A stretch of DNA of 64,000 nt from Paracoccus laeviglucosivorans (GCF_900182695.1 NZ_FXTK01000003.1:248001-312000), one strand, 5' to 3'; counted from the first letter of the stretch, positions 45,501 through 55,552 are shown. The notes: a model not told the origin generated them from the sequence alone. A program made the numbers and translations.

Positions 45501-46733
45501 TCAGCGACGCGAAAGACCGGCCCGGATCGCATCGTCCTGCGCCCATGCGCCGATCCCCCGCGCGATGGCCTGTGCGGTCTGCGCGCGCCACGCCGGATCG
45601 AACAGGTTCGCCCGGTCGCCCGGATCGGTCAGAAAGCCCAGTTCCACAAGAACCGAGGGGATGTCGGGTGATTTCAGGACCGAAAACGCCGCGCCCCGGA
45701 TCGGGCGGCTATGCATCGCAAGCCCGGCCTTGTTCAGCTCCGAGACGACGAATTTCGCAAAAGCCTCGGAGCGGGGCTGGGTATCCATGCGGGCAAGGTC
45801 CATCAACACATTCGCCACCTGATCGTCGGCACCTTGCAGGTCCACCCCGGACAGCAGATCGTCGCGGTCGTGGCGGATCGCCAGTTCGCGCGACGCGCGG
45901 TCGTCGGCATCCTGATTCCACGTATATAGCGACAGGCCGGCCGCCTGCCCGACCGGCAAGGCATCTGCGTGAAGCGAGATGAACAGATCGGCCCTGCCCG
46001 CCCGCGCGATGGTCATGCGCTGTTCCAACGGCACGAAGCTGTCATCGGTGCGCGTGGGCACGACCTCGAACCCGGCGCGGGTCAGGGTTTCGGTCAGTTC
46101 GCGGGCAAATCCCAGCATCACCGCCGCCTCGTATATCGCGCCGACCTGTGCGCCCGGATCGTGCCCGCCATGGCCGGGGTCGATCGCGATGCGCAGGGGG
46201 CGGCCCGTATGGCGATGCGCCTCAGGTGGCGCGATGGCCGAGGGCTTGGGCAGATCCCACAGCGCCGACAGCGCATTGCCGCGCGTCACGAAATCTTCGG
46301 CCTCGACCGGCTCGATGTCCAGGCGGACCAGCGCACCTGCTGCGCCGCCCCTGGCCGGCGCCTGCACCGCCGTGCGCAGCGCGTATGGGCCGGGCAGTTC
46401 CATGACCATGCGCGACCAGCCCGGACGAAACCGCCCCCAGCGCAATGCCGGGACAAGTTCGCGCCCCCGCAGCGCATTGGCATCGGTGCCCGCAAAGTCG
46501 ATCTCGCGGAAATCCACGACAAGGCGCGGCGGGCCGTCCAGAAAATACACCCGGTAAGGCACGGGCTGGCTGATGGTCAGTTCCAGTTCAAGCGGGCGTG
46601 GTCTGCCGCGATCCCGCCCCTCGGCCACCAGCGAGGAGTTGACCAGATCGACCCGCGCCAATGCCGAACGCTCGGCCTGGGCCCATGCGGGCACGGCCAG
46701 CAATACCAGCAAAAGCGCGCAAAGCCATCTCAT
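45501..46733 (-). CDS. amiC: N-acetylmuramoyl-L-alanine amidase
   Basis: Cuts the amide between muramic acid and the stem peptide, chiefly at division. 410 residues: signal peptide (residues 1-18, ending PAWA), an AMIN domain (about 25-140, VPYRVYFLDGPPRLVVDFREIDF) for septal targeting, and a zinc-dependent Amidase_3 domain from about 178 with IAIDPGHGGHDPGA, the EAAVMLGFARELTETL Glu, LFISLHADA and the catalytic Glu in VLVELGFLTD. An EnvC- or NlpD-like activator would be expected elsewhere. Its start overlaps the aminotransferase stop by 4 bases. Confidence 0.95.
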   Translation of the reverse strand: MRWLCALLLVLLAVPAWAQAERSALARVDLVNSSLVAEGRDRGRPRPLELELTISQPVPYRVYFLDGPPRLVVDFREIDFAGTDANALRGRELVPALRWGRFRPGWSRMVMELPGPYALRTAVQAPARGGAAGALVRLDIEPVEAEDFVTRGNALSALWDLPKPSAIAPPEAHRHTGRPLRIAIDPGHGGHDPGAQVGAIYEAAVMLGFARELTETLTRAGFEVVPTRTDDSFVPLEQRMTIARAGRADLFISLHADALPVGQAAGLSLYTWNQDADDRASRELAIRHDRDDLLSGVDLQGADDQVANVLMDLARMDTQPRSEAFAKFVVSELNKAGLAMHSRPIRGAAFSVLKSPDIPSVLVELGFLTDPGDRANLFDPAWRAQTAQAIARGIGAWAQDDAIRAGLSRR

Positions 46734-47875
46734 CGCGCGGCCATGAAGCGGGCAAGGCGCTCCAGTCCCTCGGCAATGTCGGCGGTCGATCCGGCATAGC
46801 TGAAGCGCAGCGTCTGCGCGCCGCGATGCGGGTCGAAATCCAGCCCCGGCGTCACGGCGACGCCTGCCTTGTCCAGAATCTCGGCGGCGAAACCAAGGCT
46901 GTCGGTCGTCAGCGCCGACACATCGGCATAGATATAGAATGCGCCTTCGGGCGGAGCGATGCGGTCAAAGCCGATCTGCGGCAACCGCTCAAGCATCAGG
47001 CGGCGGTTTTCGGCATAAACGGCAAGGTTCTGGTCCGCCTCGTCGATGCAATCCAGTGCGGCAAGGGCCGCGACCTGACTGGCATGCGGCGGGCAGATGA
47101 ACATGTTCTGTGCAATGCGCTCGACGGTGCGGATCATGTGTTCCGGCACGACCATCCAGCCGACGCGCCAGCCGGTCATGCTGAAATACTTGGAAAAGCT
47201 GTTGATGACGAAAACATCATCCGTCACCTCAAGCGCGGAATGGAACCCGGCGCCGTAATCCAGACCGTGATAGATTTCGTCCGAGATGACGGCCATCCCC
47301 AATTCTGCCGCGCGCGCGGTCAGCGCCGCCAGTTCATCGCGCCGCAGCACCGTGCCCGACGGATTACCGGGCGAGGCAAGGATCAAACCCTGCGCCTGCG
47401 GCAAATCCTGCGGGCGCGGCTGATAGCGGTCCTCGGGACGGGTCGGGATGCCCACGGGTTCCAGCGACATGGCCCGCAGGATCTGGCGATAGCTGGGATA
47501 ACCCGGCTCACCCAGCGCCACGCGGTCGCCAGCATCGAACAGCGCGGAAAAGGCAAGAATGAACGCGCCGCTGCTGCCTGGCGTCACGACCACGCGGGCG
47601 GGGTCCAGATCGACGCCATACCAGCGACGGTAAAGTTGCGCGATGCCTTGGCGCAGCGCGGGCAGACCCAGCGCGACCGTATATCCCAAAGGTTGTTCCA
47701 ACGCCAAGGCCAGCGCCCGCCGCGCCCCCGCCGGCGCCGGGGTCGAGGGTTGGCCCACCTCCATGTGGATGATGTGGCGGCCTGCGGCCTCAGCCTTGCG
47801 GGCGGCTTCCATGACGTCCATGACGATGAAGGGATCGACCTGCCCCCGGCGCGACTGTTTCATCTGATCCCTCAT
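46730..47875 (-). CDS. PLP-dependent aminotransferase, class I/II
   Basis: 381 residues, aspartate-aminotransferase fold. The PLP lysine is in NSFSKYFSMTGWRVGW; PGSSGAFILAF, ASPGNPSGTV (substrate carboxylate contact), ISDEIYHGL (PLP pyridine Asp) and the C-terminal RFSYAGS Arg complete the site. Substrate specificity cannot be read from this. It is the first gene of the run aminotransferase-amiC-mrcA-prfB. Confidence 0.92.
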   Translation of the reverse strand: MRDQMKQSRRGQVDPFIVMDVMEAARKAEAAGRHIIHMEVGQPSTPAPAGARRALALALEQPLGYTVALGLPALRQGIAQLYRRWYGVDLDPARVVVTPGSSGAFILAFSALFDAGDRVALGEPGYPSYRQILRAMSLEPVGIPTRPEDRYQPRPQDLPQAQGLILASPGNPSGTVLRRDELAALTARAAELGMAVISDEIYHGLDYGAGFHSALEVTDDVFVINSFSKYFSMTGWRVGWMVVPEHMIRTVERIAQNMFICPPHASQVAALAALDCIDEADQNLAVYAENRRLMLERLPQIGFDRIAPPEGAFYIYADVSALTTDSLGFAAEILDKAGVAVTPGLDFDPHRGAQTLRFSYAGSTADIAEGLERLARFMAAR

Positions 47876-48020
47876 GGTTTTTCAGCGGTATCACAACTTG
47901 AACGGGTCGGGTCAAGCGCAAGCGGTCAAGCCCGCGTGAAGCGTGCGCCGCATGGAACCTTCGCGGCTTGCAATGGCTTGCACTGCGGGTCAAGCTTCGC
48001 GCCAAATGAAAGGACATCCG

Positions 48021-48770
48021 ATGAAAGCCATTCTGACCGCCGCCCTGCTGACGGCGACCGCCCTGCCCGCAATGGCCTTTGATCCCGCCGCGATGAACGA
48101 CACCGAAAAAGCCGCCTTCGGTGCTGCCGTCCGCGACTATTTGATGGCCAATCCCGAGGTGCTCGTCGAAGCGATCAACGCCATGGAAGAACGTCGCATG
48201 GCCGATGAAAGCAAGAACGACAAGCTGCTGGTCGAACAGAACAGGGACGCAATCTTTGACGACGGCCATAGCTGGGTCGGCGGCAACCCGGACGGCGACA
48301 TCACGCTGGTCGAATTCGTGGATTACCGCTGCGGTTACTGCAAGAAGGTAAACCCCGAGCTTGAAGAACTGGTCCAGAAGGACGGAAATATCCGTTTCAT
48401 CATCAAGGAATTCCCGATCCTGACTGCGGAAAGCGAAATGGCCGCACGCTTTGCGGTTTCGCTGCAGCAGGTTGCGGGGCCCGATGCCTATAAGAAGGCG
48501 CATGATGCGCTTATGGCGTCACGCGGGCCGGTCAATCTGGAAAGCCTGACCAAGCTGGCCGAGGAAGTCGGTGCCGATCCCAAAGCCGTCATCGACCGCA
48601 TGAACGGCGAAGAGGTCATGGCCGTTCTGCGCGCCAACAAGCAGCTTGCGCAGGGCATGAACATTCAGGGCACCCCGACCTTTATCATCGAAGGCGAGAT
48701 GCTACGTGGCATCCCGCAATCGGGAATGGCGGCTGCGGTTGAACAGATCCGGGCGGCGAAAGAGGGCTGA
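48021..48770 (+). CDS. DsbA/Com1-family periplasmic thioredoxin
   Basis: 249 residues from ATG 48021 (AAAGGA 8 bases upstream) with a signal peptide (residues 1-20, ending PAMA). A helical N-terminal extension (FGAAVRDYLMANPEVLVEAINAMEERR) typical of the Com1/BdbD-like group precedes the thioredoxin fold, whose active site is CGYC (about residues 104-107, YRCGYCKKVNPEL); the cis-Pro loop is IQGTPTFII. It oxidises or isomerises disulfides of exported proteins. A terminator lies about 60 bases after the stop. Confidence 0.93.
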   Translation: MKAILTAALLTATALPAMAFDPAAMNDTEKAAFGAAVRDYLMANPEVLVEAINAMEERRMADESKNDKLLVEQNRDAIFDDGHSWVGGNPDGDITLVEFVDYRCGYCKKVNPELEELVQKDGNIRFIIKEFPILTAESEMAARFAVSLQQVAGPDAYKKAHDALMASRGPVNLESLTKLAEEVGADPKAVIDRMNGEEVMAVLRANKQLAQGMNIQGTPTFIIEGEMLRGIPQSGMAAAVEQIRAAKEG

Positions 48771-48806
48771 GAGCGGCCCGCCGCCGCGCCTGTGGCTGCG
48801 GCGCGA

Positions 48807-48830
48807 TTTGGGTATTTGCAGAACTAAGAA
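48807..48830 (+). repeat. Single copy of dispersed intergenic repeat
   Basis: Forward copy of the GGGTATTTG-AGAACTAAGAA element 36 bases after the thioredoxin stop. Its last bases (AA) are also the first bases of the terminator stem that follows. Confidence 0.8.
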
Positions 48831-48854
48831 GGGGTGGGCTTGCCGCCCCTTTTT
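48829..48854 (+). terminator. Intrinsic terminator of the thioredoxin gene
   Basis: A 9-pair stem (one G-U pair) from AAGGGG with CCCCTT and an inner TGG/CCG, loop GCTTG, followed by TTTTT at 48850-48854. Confidence 0.85.
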
Positions 48855-48899
48855 CATATGTCGGCGCAGGTTTTTGGCATTCGGCCTGCGGGTCTGCCG

Positions 48900-50024
48900 C
48901 TATTCCGCGGCTTGGGCTGCGGCAGCGTCGAGTTCGGCGGCGCGTTTTTCCACCAGCTCGACGATGTGATCGACCATCTGGTCATTGGTCATCTTGTGGT
49001 TCTGTTTGCCCGCAAGATAGACCATGCCCGCGCCCGCACCGCCGCCGGTAAAGCCGATATCGGTCATCAGCGCCTCTCCGGGGCCGTTGACCACGCAGCC
49101 GATGATCGAAAGGCTCATCGGTTGTTTGATGTGTTCAAGCCGTTTTTCCAGCGTTTCGACCGTCTTGATGACGTCGAAGCCCTGACGCGCGCAGCTGGGG
49201 CAGGAAATGATCTGCACGCCGCGGGTGCGCAGGCCAAGCGATTTCAGGATCTCGAAGCCGACCTTCACCTCTTCGACGGGATCGGCAGAGAGGCTGACGC
49301 GGATCGTGTCGCCGATGCCCATCCACAGCAGATTGCCAAGCCCGATGGCGGATTTCACCGTGCCGCCGACGAAGCCGCCCGCCTCGGTGATGCCAAGGTG
49401 AATGGGGGCGTCGGTCGCCTCGGCCAGTTGTTGATAGGCGGCGGCGGCCAGGAACACGTCGGAGGCTTTGACGCTGATCTTGAATTCGTGAAAATCGTTG
49501 TCTTGCAGGATCTTGATGTGATCCAGGCCGGATTCCACCATCGCATCCGGGCAAGGCTCGCCGTATTTTTCCAGCAGGTGTTTTTCCAGACTGCCCGCGT
49601 TCACGCCGATGCGGATCGAACAGCCATGGTCCTTGGCCGCCTTGATCACTTCGCGCACGCGGGCCGCGTCGCCGATATTGCCGGGGTTGATGCGCAGGCA
49701 GGCCGCGCCCGCCTCGGCGGCCTCGATCGCGCGTTTGTAGTGGAAATGGATGTCGGCCACGATCGGCACCGGGCTTTCGCGGCAGATTTCGCGCAAAGCC
49801 TGCGTCGAGGATTGGTCGGGGGTCGAGACGCGCACGATGTCTGCACCCGCATCCGCCGCGCGGATGATCTGGTCCAGCGTGGCGCGCACGTCGCTGCTAT
49901 CCGTGTTCGTCATGGTCTGGACGCTGATCGGCGCATCGCCCCCCACGGGAACGCGCCCGACCATGATCTGACGCGATTTGCGCCGGTCGATATTGCGCCA
50001 GGGACGGATCGGATTATGCGACAT
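48900..50024 (-). CDS. ispG: (E)-4-hydroxy-3-methylbut-2-enyl-diphosphate synthase
   Basis: The [4Fe-4S] enzyme of the non-mevalonate isoprenoid pathway converting MEcPP to HMBPP. 374 residues. The N-terminal TIM-barrel part includes [24 protein letters not shown] and LRINPGNIG; the cluster cysteines are in [10 protein letters not shown] and [13 protein letters not shown]. The short bacterial form without the plant insert. It follows the RodZ-like gene by 116 bases on the same strand, a pairing found in many proteobacteria. Confidence 0.97.
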   Translation of the reverse strand: MSHNPIRPWRNIDRRKSRQIMVGRVPVGGDAPISVQTMTNTDSSDVRATLDQIIRAADAGADIVRVSTPDQSSTQALREICRESPVPIVADIHFHYKRAIEAAEAGAACLRINPGNIGDAARVREVIKAAKDHGCSIRIGVNAGSLEKHLLEKYGEPCPDAMVESGLDHIKILQDNDFHEFKISVKASDVFLAAAAYQQLAEATDAPIHLGITEAGGFVGGTVKSAIGLGNLLWMGIGDTIRVSLSADPVEEVKVGFEILKSLGLRTRGVQIISCPSCARQGFDVIKTVETLEKRLEHIKQPMSLSIIGCVVNGPGEALMTDIGFTGGGAGAGMVYLAGKQNHKMTNDQMVDHIVELVEKRAAELDAAAAQAAE

Positions 50025-50140
50025 GGCGATGGCCTTTTGAGCGCGGGAAGGTTTGCGTCACAGATAGGCCCATGCGGCCCGACGGGCAACCCACCCAAGG
50101 CAAAAGCCCGCGCAGGATGCCGCAGCCGTGACCCGTGTGA

Positions 50141-51394
50141 TTATTCCTGAACCTTTTTCGGCTCGACCGGATCGGCGGATGCAAGCGCGATCATCTGCGC
50201 CAGTTCCGGGTCTTTCTTGGGGTCGGCAAAGGCCAGCTTGGCCGTCAGCGCCTCGGGCGAAAGTTCCACGTTCTTGACAACGTTCGCGCCCGGTGCAGCG
50301 GGGCCATAGGTCTGGCCGTTCACCGCGAAATAGACCGCGCCGGAATTGCCCGCGCGCAGGATCGGCGGCGCTTCCAGCTTGGGCAGGGAAAAGCGTTCGC
50401 CCGCATCCATGGTCTTTTCCAGAAGGATCGTGCCGTCAGCCGAGGTGACGCGGACCCAGGCGGGGCGCGCGGCCAAAATCTCGATCCCGGCGGCGTCCGG
50501 GGCCACGGTTCGGACCACTGCGGTATCTTCAGGAATTTCGGGGCCAAAGACTTTGCCCGCAGCGACGGCGGGCGACACCGCACCAGCCGCGATGTCCACG
50601 CTGGTCACAATGGTTTCGGGTTGCATCGCAGGGGCGTTCAGACCCGGATCGATGGCGGCAATGGGGCCATCGCGCGCAATCAGGACGGGCACTTCCAGGG
50701 CTTGCGGGCGATAGGTGCGATCCAGACCCTCGGGACGCGGCAGGTTGACCTGCGCGGATTCGATCATCTCGGGTTCGGCCGCCTCTTGCACGGGGTCAAG
50801 CGTGGCGATGACGCCCGGTGCCTGATTGCCCGGCGTCAGGTTGACCTTTTGCACCTCTTGGAGGACGGACCAGCCGCCATAGCCCAGACCACAGGCCAGA
50901 AGCGCCATGACCAGAACCGAGCCGATGGCCCGCGGCTCGATCGAGGACCACATGCTTTCAGGCTTGGGCAGAAAGATAGGATGCGGATTTGCCAACGCCT
51001 CGGCCGGGTCAGACGGGCGGCGCTGCGGTTTGGGTCCCGCTGCCTGCGCCATCATGCCATGCGACGGCTGAAAGCCCGATTCCTGACAAAAGCGGCGGAA
51101 TGTCCAGTCGCTGTCCATCCCCAGATAGCGGGCATAGGAGCGCACATAGCCCGCGATGAAGCTGGGCGCGTCGAAGGCGGAAATATCGCAGTTTTCAATG
51201 GCGGCGACATAAGACGCGCGGATGCGCAACTCTCGTTGCACGTCCAGAAGCGACTTGCCCAACGTGGCGCGTTCGCCCCGCATCAGGTCGCCCAGCCGGA
51301 TATCCGGATCATCAAAGCCTGGCGGCAAACCCGCCTGCTCATCATGATGCATTGGGGAATTCCCCCTCAGCCCGATCATCAACGCCTGCCCCAT
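50141..51394 (-). CDS. RodZ-like helix-turn-helix membrane protein
   Basis: 417 residues in the RodZ arrangement: an N-terminal cytoplasmic HTH (LGDLMRGERATLGKSLLDVQRELRIRASYVAAIENCDISAFD, then GYVRSYARYLGMD), one membrane helix near residue 160 (IGSVLVMALLACGLGYGGW) and a periplasmic C-terminal part ending in a DUF4115-type beta domain (AARPAWVRVTSADGTILLEKTMDAGERFSLP). RodZ links MreB to the cell envelope. Three starts are possible: ATG 51394, 51379 or 51352; the last has GAGGGGG 9 bases upstream. I keep the longest because GGAAGG precedes it. Confidence 0.85.
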   Translation of the reverse strand: MGQALMIGLRGNSPMHHDEQAGLPPGFDDPDIRLGDLMRGERATLGKSLLDVQRELRIRASYVAAIENCDISAFDAPSFIAGYVRSYARYLGMDSDWTFRRFCQESGFQPSHGMMAQAAGPKPQRRPSDPAEALANPHPIFLPKPESMWSSIEPRAIGSVLVMALLACGLGYGGWSVLQEVQKVNLTPGNQAPGVIATLDPVQEAAEPEMIESAQVNLPRPEGLDRTYRPQALEVPVLIARDGPIAAIDPGLNAPAMQPETIVTSVDIAAGAVSPAVAAGKVFGPEIPEDTAVVRTVAPDAAGIEILAARPAWVRVTSADGTILLEKTMDAGERFSLPKLEAPPILRAGNSGAVYFAVNGQTYGPAAPGANVVKNVELSPEALTAKLAFADPKKDPELAQMIALASADPVEPKKVQE

Positions 51395-51484
51395 TCTTGC
51401 TGCTCACCTTCCGAATCGGGAAGGTCTCAGAACTTCATTAAAGCAAGGTTATCACGGCTGCGAGAGCATATCACCCCTCAACCG

Positions 51485-52714
51485 TCAGGCGACATTCGCC
51501 GAACGGTTGAGCTTGCACATCGACCACAGCGCGTCCATCGCCTTGACCAGTGCGTCGATTTCCTTGGGCGAATGCACCGGCGACGGGGTAAAGCGCAAAC
51601 GCTCGGTCCCGCGTGGCACGGTGGGAAAGTTGATGGGCTGCACATAGATGCCGAAATCGGCCAGCAGCATGTCCGACAGCGCCTTGCAATGCACCGGGTT
51701 GCCGACATGAACGGGCACGATATGGCTGCCATGATCCATAATCGGCATTCCCAGACCGCGCAGGCGCATCTTCAGGATACGGGCATTCAGCTGTTGCTGA
51801 TCGCGCAGCAACTGCCCCTCGGCCGTTTTCAGAAACGCGATCGAGGCCGCAGCACCCGCCGCGACCGCAGGCGGCAACGACGTGGTAAAGATGAAACCCG
51901 GCGCATAGGAACGCACTGCATCGCACATCTTGGCCGAGGCGGCGATATAGCCGCCGAACACGCCAAAGGCCTTGCCCAGCGTGCCGTTGAAAATGTCGAT
52001 CCGGTCCAGCAGCCCGTCGCGTTCGGCCACACCGCCACCGTGGGGGCCATACATGCCCACGGCATGCACTTCGTCCAGATAGGTCAACGCGTTGAATTCA
52101 TCGGCCAGATCGCAGATTTCCGCGATGGGGCCGAAATCGCCGTCCATCGAATAGATCGATTCAAAGGCAATCAGCTTCGGCGCCTCGGGGTCGTCGGCTT
52201 CCAGCAATTCGCGCAGATGCGCGACATCATTGTGGCGGAAGATGCGCTTGGCCCCCTCACCGCGCTTGATCCCCTCGATCATCGAGGCGTGGTTCAGCGT
52301 ATCGGAATAGATGATCAGGCCGGGGAACAGCTTGCGAAGGGTCGAAAGCGTCGCATCATTGGCGATATAGGCGCTGGAAAAGACCAGCGCGGATTGCTTG
52401 CCGTGCAGATCGGCCAGCTCGGCCTCAAGCCGCTTGTGATAGACGGTCGTGCCGGAAATGTTGCGCGTGCCACCCGAACCCGCGCCAGTGGCGTCCAGCG
52501 CCTCGTGCATGGCGGCCAGAACAACCGGATGCTGGCCCATGCCAAGATAGTCGTTGCCGCACCAGACGGTGATCTGGCTCTCGGTCCCATCGGGGCGGGT
52601 CCAGGTCGCATGTGGGTAGGAGCCTTTACGCCGCTCAATGTCGATGAAGGTGCGGTAGCGCCCTTCTTCGTGCAATTTACCGATAGCCTGGTCGAGGGCG
52701 GCGTTATAATCCAT
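51485..52714 (-). CDS. hemA: 5-Aminolevulinate synthase
   Basis: Condenses glycine and succinyl-CoA, the first step of tetrapyrrole synthesis in alphaproteobacteria (C4 route). 409 residues from ATG 52714 with AAGGGAG 6 bases upstream (the open frame continues 133 codons further but is not family sequence). Motifs: [56 protein letters not shown] and the PLP lysine in [14 protein letters not shown] (about residue 246). Closest in form to the Rhodobacter and Paracoccus HemA enzymes. Divergent from the M20 peptidase; no FNR-type palindrome is evident in the gap. Confidence 0.97.
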   Translation of the reverse strand: MDYNAALDQAIGKLHEEGRYRTFIDIERRKGSYPHATWTRPDGTESQITVWCGNDYLGMGQHPVVLAAMHEALDATGAGSGGTRNISGTTVYHKRLEAELADLHGKQSALVFSSAYIANDATLSTLRKLFPGLIIYSDTLNHASMIEGIKRGEGAKRIFRHNDVAHLRELLEADDPEAPKLIAFESIYSMDGDFGPIAEICDLADEFNALTYLDEVHAVGMYGPHGGGVAERDGLLDRIDIFNGTLGKAFGVFGGYIAASAKMCDAVRSYAPGFIFTTSLPPAVAAGAAASIAFLKTAEGQLLRDQQQLNARILKMRLRGLGMPIMDHGSHIVPVHVGNPVHCKALSDMLLADFGIYVQPINFPTVPRGTERLRFTPSPVHSPKEIDALVKAMDALWSMCKLNRSANVA

Positions 52715-52877
52715 CTGGCTCCCTTGCCTTGCTTGAACTTGGTCGCTTGGGGGATCATGGTCCCACGGGTCATGCTTAGATACGCGGCAGGGCAAGGAAA
52801 ATACAGGGTCAAAATGTCGCATTACGACCATGGAACCATGGTTTTTGTCTGACCCAAACGCTAAGGAAAGGCGGAAA

Positions 52878-54263
52878 ATGCAGGATAATTCCCGGATCGA
52901 GGAAGTTCTTTCAACGCTGGATAAAGGATTGCCGCAGGCCCTGGACCGTCTAGTGGAGTTCCTGCGCATCCCGTCGATTTCAACCGATCCGGCGCATAAG
53001 GACGACGTGCGCGATGCGGCGGAATGGCTATGCGCCGAACTGGCGGGGCTTGGCTTTGACGCATCGGTGCGCGACACACCCGGCCACCCGATGGTCGTTG
53101 CGCATTCACCCAAGGGCGACCGTCGCGGCCTGCTGTTCTATGGCCATTACGACGTGCAGCCGGTCGATCCGCTGACCCTGTGGGACCGCCCCCCGTTCGA
53201 GCCGGAAATTCAGGAAACCCCTGCTGGCCGCGTGATCCGCGCGCGCGGCGCCGCCGACGACAAGGGCCAGCTGATGACCTTTATCGAGGCGTTTCGCGCG
53301 TGGAAAGCCGTCCACGGCGCGCTGCCCACCGACCTGACCCTGCTGTTCGAGGGCGAGGAGGAATCCGGCTCGCCCAGCCTGCAGCCGTTCCTGCGCGACA
53401 ATGCCGATGAACTGCGCGCGGGCATCGCGATGATCTGCGATACCGGCATGTATTCCGATGGCCGCCCCGCCATCACAACTCAGCTGCGCGGTTTGTATGG
53501 CGAGGAAATCGTGATCCACGCCGCCGATCGCGACCTGCATTCCGGTAGCTTCGGCGGGCTGGCGGCAAACCCGATCCAGATCCTTGTGAACGCGCTTTCG
53601 ACCGTTAAAGACGAAAATGGCCGCGTCACTCTGCCCGGCTTTTACGATGGCGTGCCCGAGCTTTCGAACGAGCTGCGCGCCGATTGGGACGACCTGCGCT
53701 TTGACGCCAGCGAATTTCTGTCCCGCGTCGGCCTGAAACATCCCATCGGCGAAAAGGGCCGCACCGGGCTTGAGATGGTCTGGAACCAGCCGACCTTCGA
53801 AATCAACGGCATCACCGGCGGCTATACCGGCGAAGGCTTCAAGACCGTTCTGCCCGCCGAGGCGCGCGCCAAGGTCAGCTTCCGCCTGACCGGGACGCAA
53901 GATCCGCTGGCGATCCGCGATGCGTTCCGCGCCCATATCCGCGCCGCCCTGCCCGCCGATTGCCGCGTGGAATTCCACGACCACGGTGCCAGCCACGCCA
54001 GCCGCATGGACATCACCGATCCCGCCTTCGCCGCGGCAAAAACGGCGCTTTCGCAGGAATGGGGCCGCGAGGCAGCCTATATCGGCGCGGGCGGTTCGAT
54101 CCCGATTGCCGGGGATTTCAAGGAAATCCTTGGCATGGATTCCATGCTGATCGGCTTTGGTCGCGACGATGACCGCATCCATTCGCCCAATGAGAAATAC
54201 GATCTGGACAGCTTCGCCAAAGGCGCGCGCAGCTGGGCGCGTATTCTGGCGGCGCTAAGCTGA
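52878..54263 (+). CDS. M20-family dipeptidase
   Basis: 461 residues, a two-zinc cytosolic peptidase of the CNDP/DapE-like dipeptidase group. Metal-binding blocks are [25 protein letters not shown] and the catalytic Glu pair in [13 protein letters not shown]; the dimerisation domain insert contains [11 protein letters not shown], and GAGGSIPI with the last His in [10 protein letters not shown] closes the site. ATG 52878 (GGAAA upstream) is preferred over ATG 52830, which overlaps the promoter region shared with hemA. Confidence 0.94.
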   Translation: MQDNSRIEEVLSTLDKGLPQALDRLVEFLRIPSISTDPAHKDDVRDAAEWLCAELAGLGFDASVRDTPGHPMVVAHSPKGDRRGLLFYGHYDVQPVDPLTLWDRPPFEPEIQETPAGRVIRARGAADDKGQLMTFIEAFRAWKAVHGALPTDLTLLFEGEEESGSPSLQPFLRDNADELRAGIAMICDTGMYSDGRPAITTQLRGLYGEEIVIHAADRDLHSGSFGGLAANPIQILVNALSTVKDENGRVTLPGFYDGVPELSNELRADWDDLRFDASEFLSRVGLKHPIGEKGRTGLEMVWNQPTFEINGITGGYTGEGFKTVLPAEARAKVSFRLTGTQDPLAIRDAFRAHIRAALPADCRVEFHDHGASHASRMDITDPAFAAAKTALSQEWGREAAYIGAGGSIPIAGDFKEILGMDSMLIGFGRDDDRIHSPNEKYDLDSFAKGARSWARILAALS

Positions 54264-54270
54264 CCTTCGC

Positions 54271-54294
54271 GGGCGCATCGGTGACGGTGCGCCC
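54271..54294. terminator. Hairpin between convergent genes
   Basis: GGGCGCA and TGCGCCC, a perfect 7-base stem with a 10-base loop, fills the 35-base gap between the dipeptidase and LuxR-type genes. No T run on either side, so weak as an intrinsic terminator. Confidence 0.5.
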
Positions 54295-54298
54295 ACCA

Positions 54299-54901
54299 TC
54301 AGATGATGTTTTGCTGGCGGGCGATCTGGATCGCCTCGGGCACCGTTCGCGCGCCCAGGCGACTGCGTGCCGAGGTCAGGCGCGCCCGCAGCGCCCCTTC
54401 GGAAATCCCCAGCATATGCGCGGCAATGGCATAGGTCTTACCCGCCGCGACCAGCCGCAGCGCGTGCAATTCGCGCACCGTGACAGCCTTCGGGCGGGCA
54501 TGGCGGTGCATACGATGCAACGCGGCCTGCAGATACTCCGCCTCGGCTAGCGAAAAAGGACGATCAGGCCGCGCAAACCCTGCGATGGTGCGCGCGCCGA
54601 TCGCGCCCACCGTGACGACCAGCCCATGCACCAACCCATGCCGCGCCGCATCCGCGATCACGCCAGCCGCATCGTTTTGGGCAATATCGCTCCAATGTGC
54701 GGCGCCGTTATTGGCATAGGCCCAGGCGATGATCGGATCGCGCAGCTTGTAGGACATCGCCAGATAGCGTTGCTGCCATTGCGGCGGATACGTGTTGTAA
54801 ACAAGATCGGCTTTAGCTTCGCGGATGCGGATGCCCATGTAATAGCCCGCTGACGCCAGCAACGAGATCGCGCGCAGTTCCGCTTCCACCGAAAAGGTCA
54901 C
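54299..54901 (-). CDS. Compact LuxR-type regulator with autoinducer-binding-like domain
   Basis: 200 residues. The first 130 resemble an autoinducer-binding domain in compact form: YYMGIRIREAKADLVYNTYPPQWQQRY, LRDPIIAWAY (the conserved Asp-Pro) and HGLVHGLVVTV. The last 65 are a LuxR HTH: VTVRELHALRLVAAGKTYAIAAHMLGISEGALRARLTSARSRLGARTVPEA. No luxI-type synthase lies nearby, so it is a solo regulator that may sense signals made elsewhere. An inverted repeat lies 18 bases ahead of its start. Confidence 0.85.
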   Translation of the reverse strand: MTFSVEAELRAISLLASAGYYMGIRIREAKADLVYNTYPPQWQQRYLAMSYKLRDPIIAWAYANNGAAHWSDIAQNDAAGVIADAARHGLVHGLVVTVGAIGARTIAGFARPDRPFSLAEAEYLQAALHRMHRHARPKAVTVRELHALRLVAAGKTYAIAAHMLGISEGALRARLTSARSRLGARTVPEAIQIARQQNII

Positions 54902-54919
54902 GGGTCAAATTCCTCAGAT

Positions 54920-54934
54920 GCGGTTCGGCACCGC
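54920..54934. promoter_or_regulatory. Candidate operator of the LuxR-type gene
   Basis: GCGGT-TCGGC-ACCGC, an inverted repeat with 5-base arms and a 5-base spacer, 18 bases upstream of the LuxR-type start. Its position suits autoregulation. Its length is shorter than the 18-20 base lux boxes. Confidence 0.4.
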
Positions 54935-55204
54935 GAATTTTATAACCTGTTTCGGCATTCTGAAAGCCGCCACCGATGCGCAAGAAAACCGCGAAATGAA
55001 TGTCGCGGCTATAGGGCACGTCCCATCCGACCGCAACCAAGCGCGCATATCCATCTGTGGCGATAAGGACAGGATTGGTGGCGCGCCTCACCGACTGAAC
55101 CTGTTTGGCCGCTTTGCGCATCTGTATTGAGGCGAAGGTCAGCCATCGCGCCATCCACTATCATGAATGTCTCGATCTATTGAACCCGGCCGATCGCGAG
55201 GGCG
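54935..55204. other. Gene-poor region upstream of the LuxR-type gene
   Basis: AT-richer than its surroundings. A minus-strand frame (MARWLTFASIQMRKAA..., 55154 leftward) would overlap the LuxR-type start by about 90 bases and is not called. Nothing else is recognisable. Confidence 0.4.
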
Positions 55205-55552
55205 TTGGTGTCGATCAAAGCCCAGCAAGCACTTAAAGATTTGAATAGAAGGCTCGCAAAGCGCGGCAGACCGACCGTCACGATTGATGACTGCTTATGG
55301 TTCTACGACTACTCGATAGGGATTGGGGACGATAACGAGGCACAAAGCTCCATATGGGCTGCTATTGGTGCCGAAGCTGGTAAGGCTATTGGCTATGCTG
55401 CGCTAGCAGGACCCAGACAACCCCTGCAAAAAGACCGCGTTCCGCCCGAAGTCACCGCCGCCATCAATCCTCCTGTCGTCACACGCGAAAACACTGAATA
55501 CATAGCGGCCGCGCCTTTTACAGAACTGACGGAACGGTCGGAACGATCCTAA
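55205..55552 (+). CDS. Hypothetical protein, doubtful
   Basis: 115 residues if started at TTG 55205, or one fewer from GTG 55208 (GAGGG 6 bases upstream). The sequence MVSIKAQQALKDLNRRLAKRGRPTVTIDDCLWFYDYSIGIGDDNEAQSSIW is protein-like, with an N-terminal helix, but no family is recognised. It uses AGA, AGG, ATA, TTA and CTA codons, which are scarce in the surrounding genes, so it probably came by transfer or is decaying. It sits alone in the gene-poor stretch between the LuxR-type gene and tRNA-Arg. Confidence 0.35.
   Translation: MVSIKAQQALKDLNRRLAKRGRPTVTIDDCLWFYDYSIGIGDDNEAQSSIWAAIGAEAGKAIGYAALAGPRQPLQKDRVPPEVTAAINPPVVTRENTEYIAAAPFTELTERSERS

Noticed and set aside
50621..52852. Plus-strand open frame of over 700 codons opposite the RodZ-like gene and hemA
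   Set aside because: Crosses two real genes and their promoter region; antisense composition.
52715..52877. FNR-type palindrome upstream of hemA, expected from related bacteria
   Set aside because: No TTGAT-N4-ATCAA match in the gap; the CCATGG-AA-CCATGG repeat there overlaps an alternative start and is not a known operator.
54813..55154. Minus-strand frame of 113 codons overlapping the LuxR-type start
   Set aside because: Would overlap the better supported regulator gene by about 90 bases; no family and no ribosome site.
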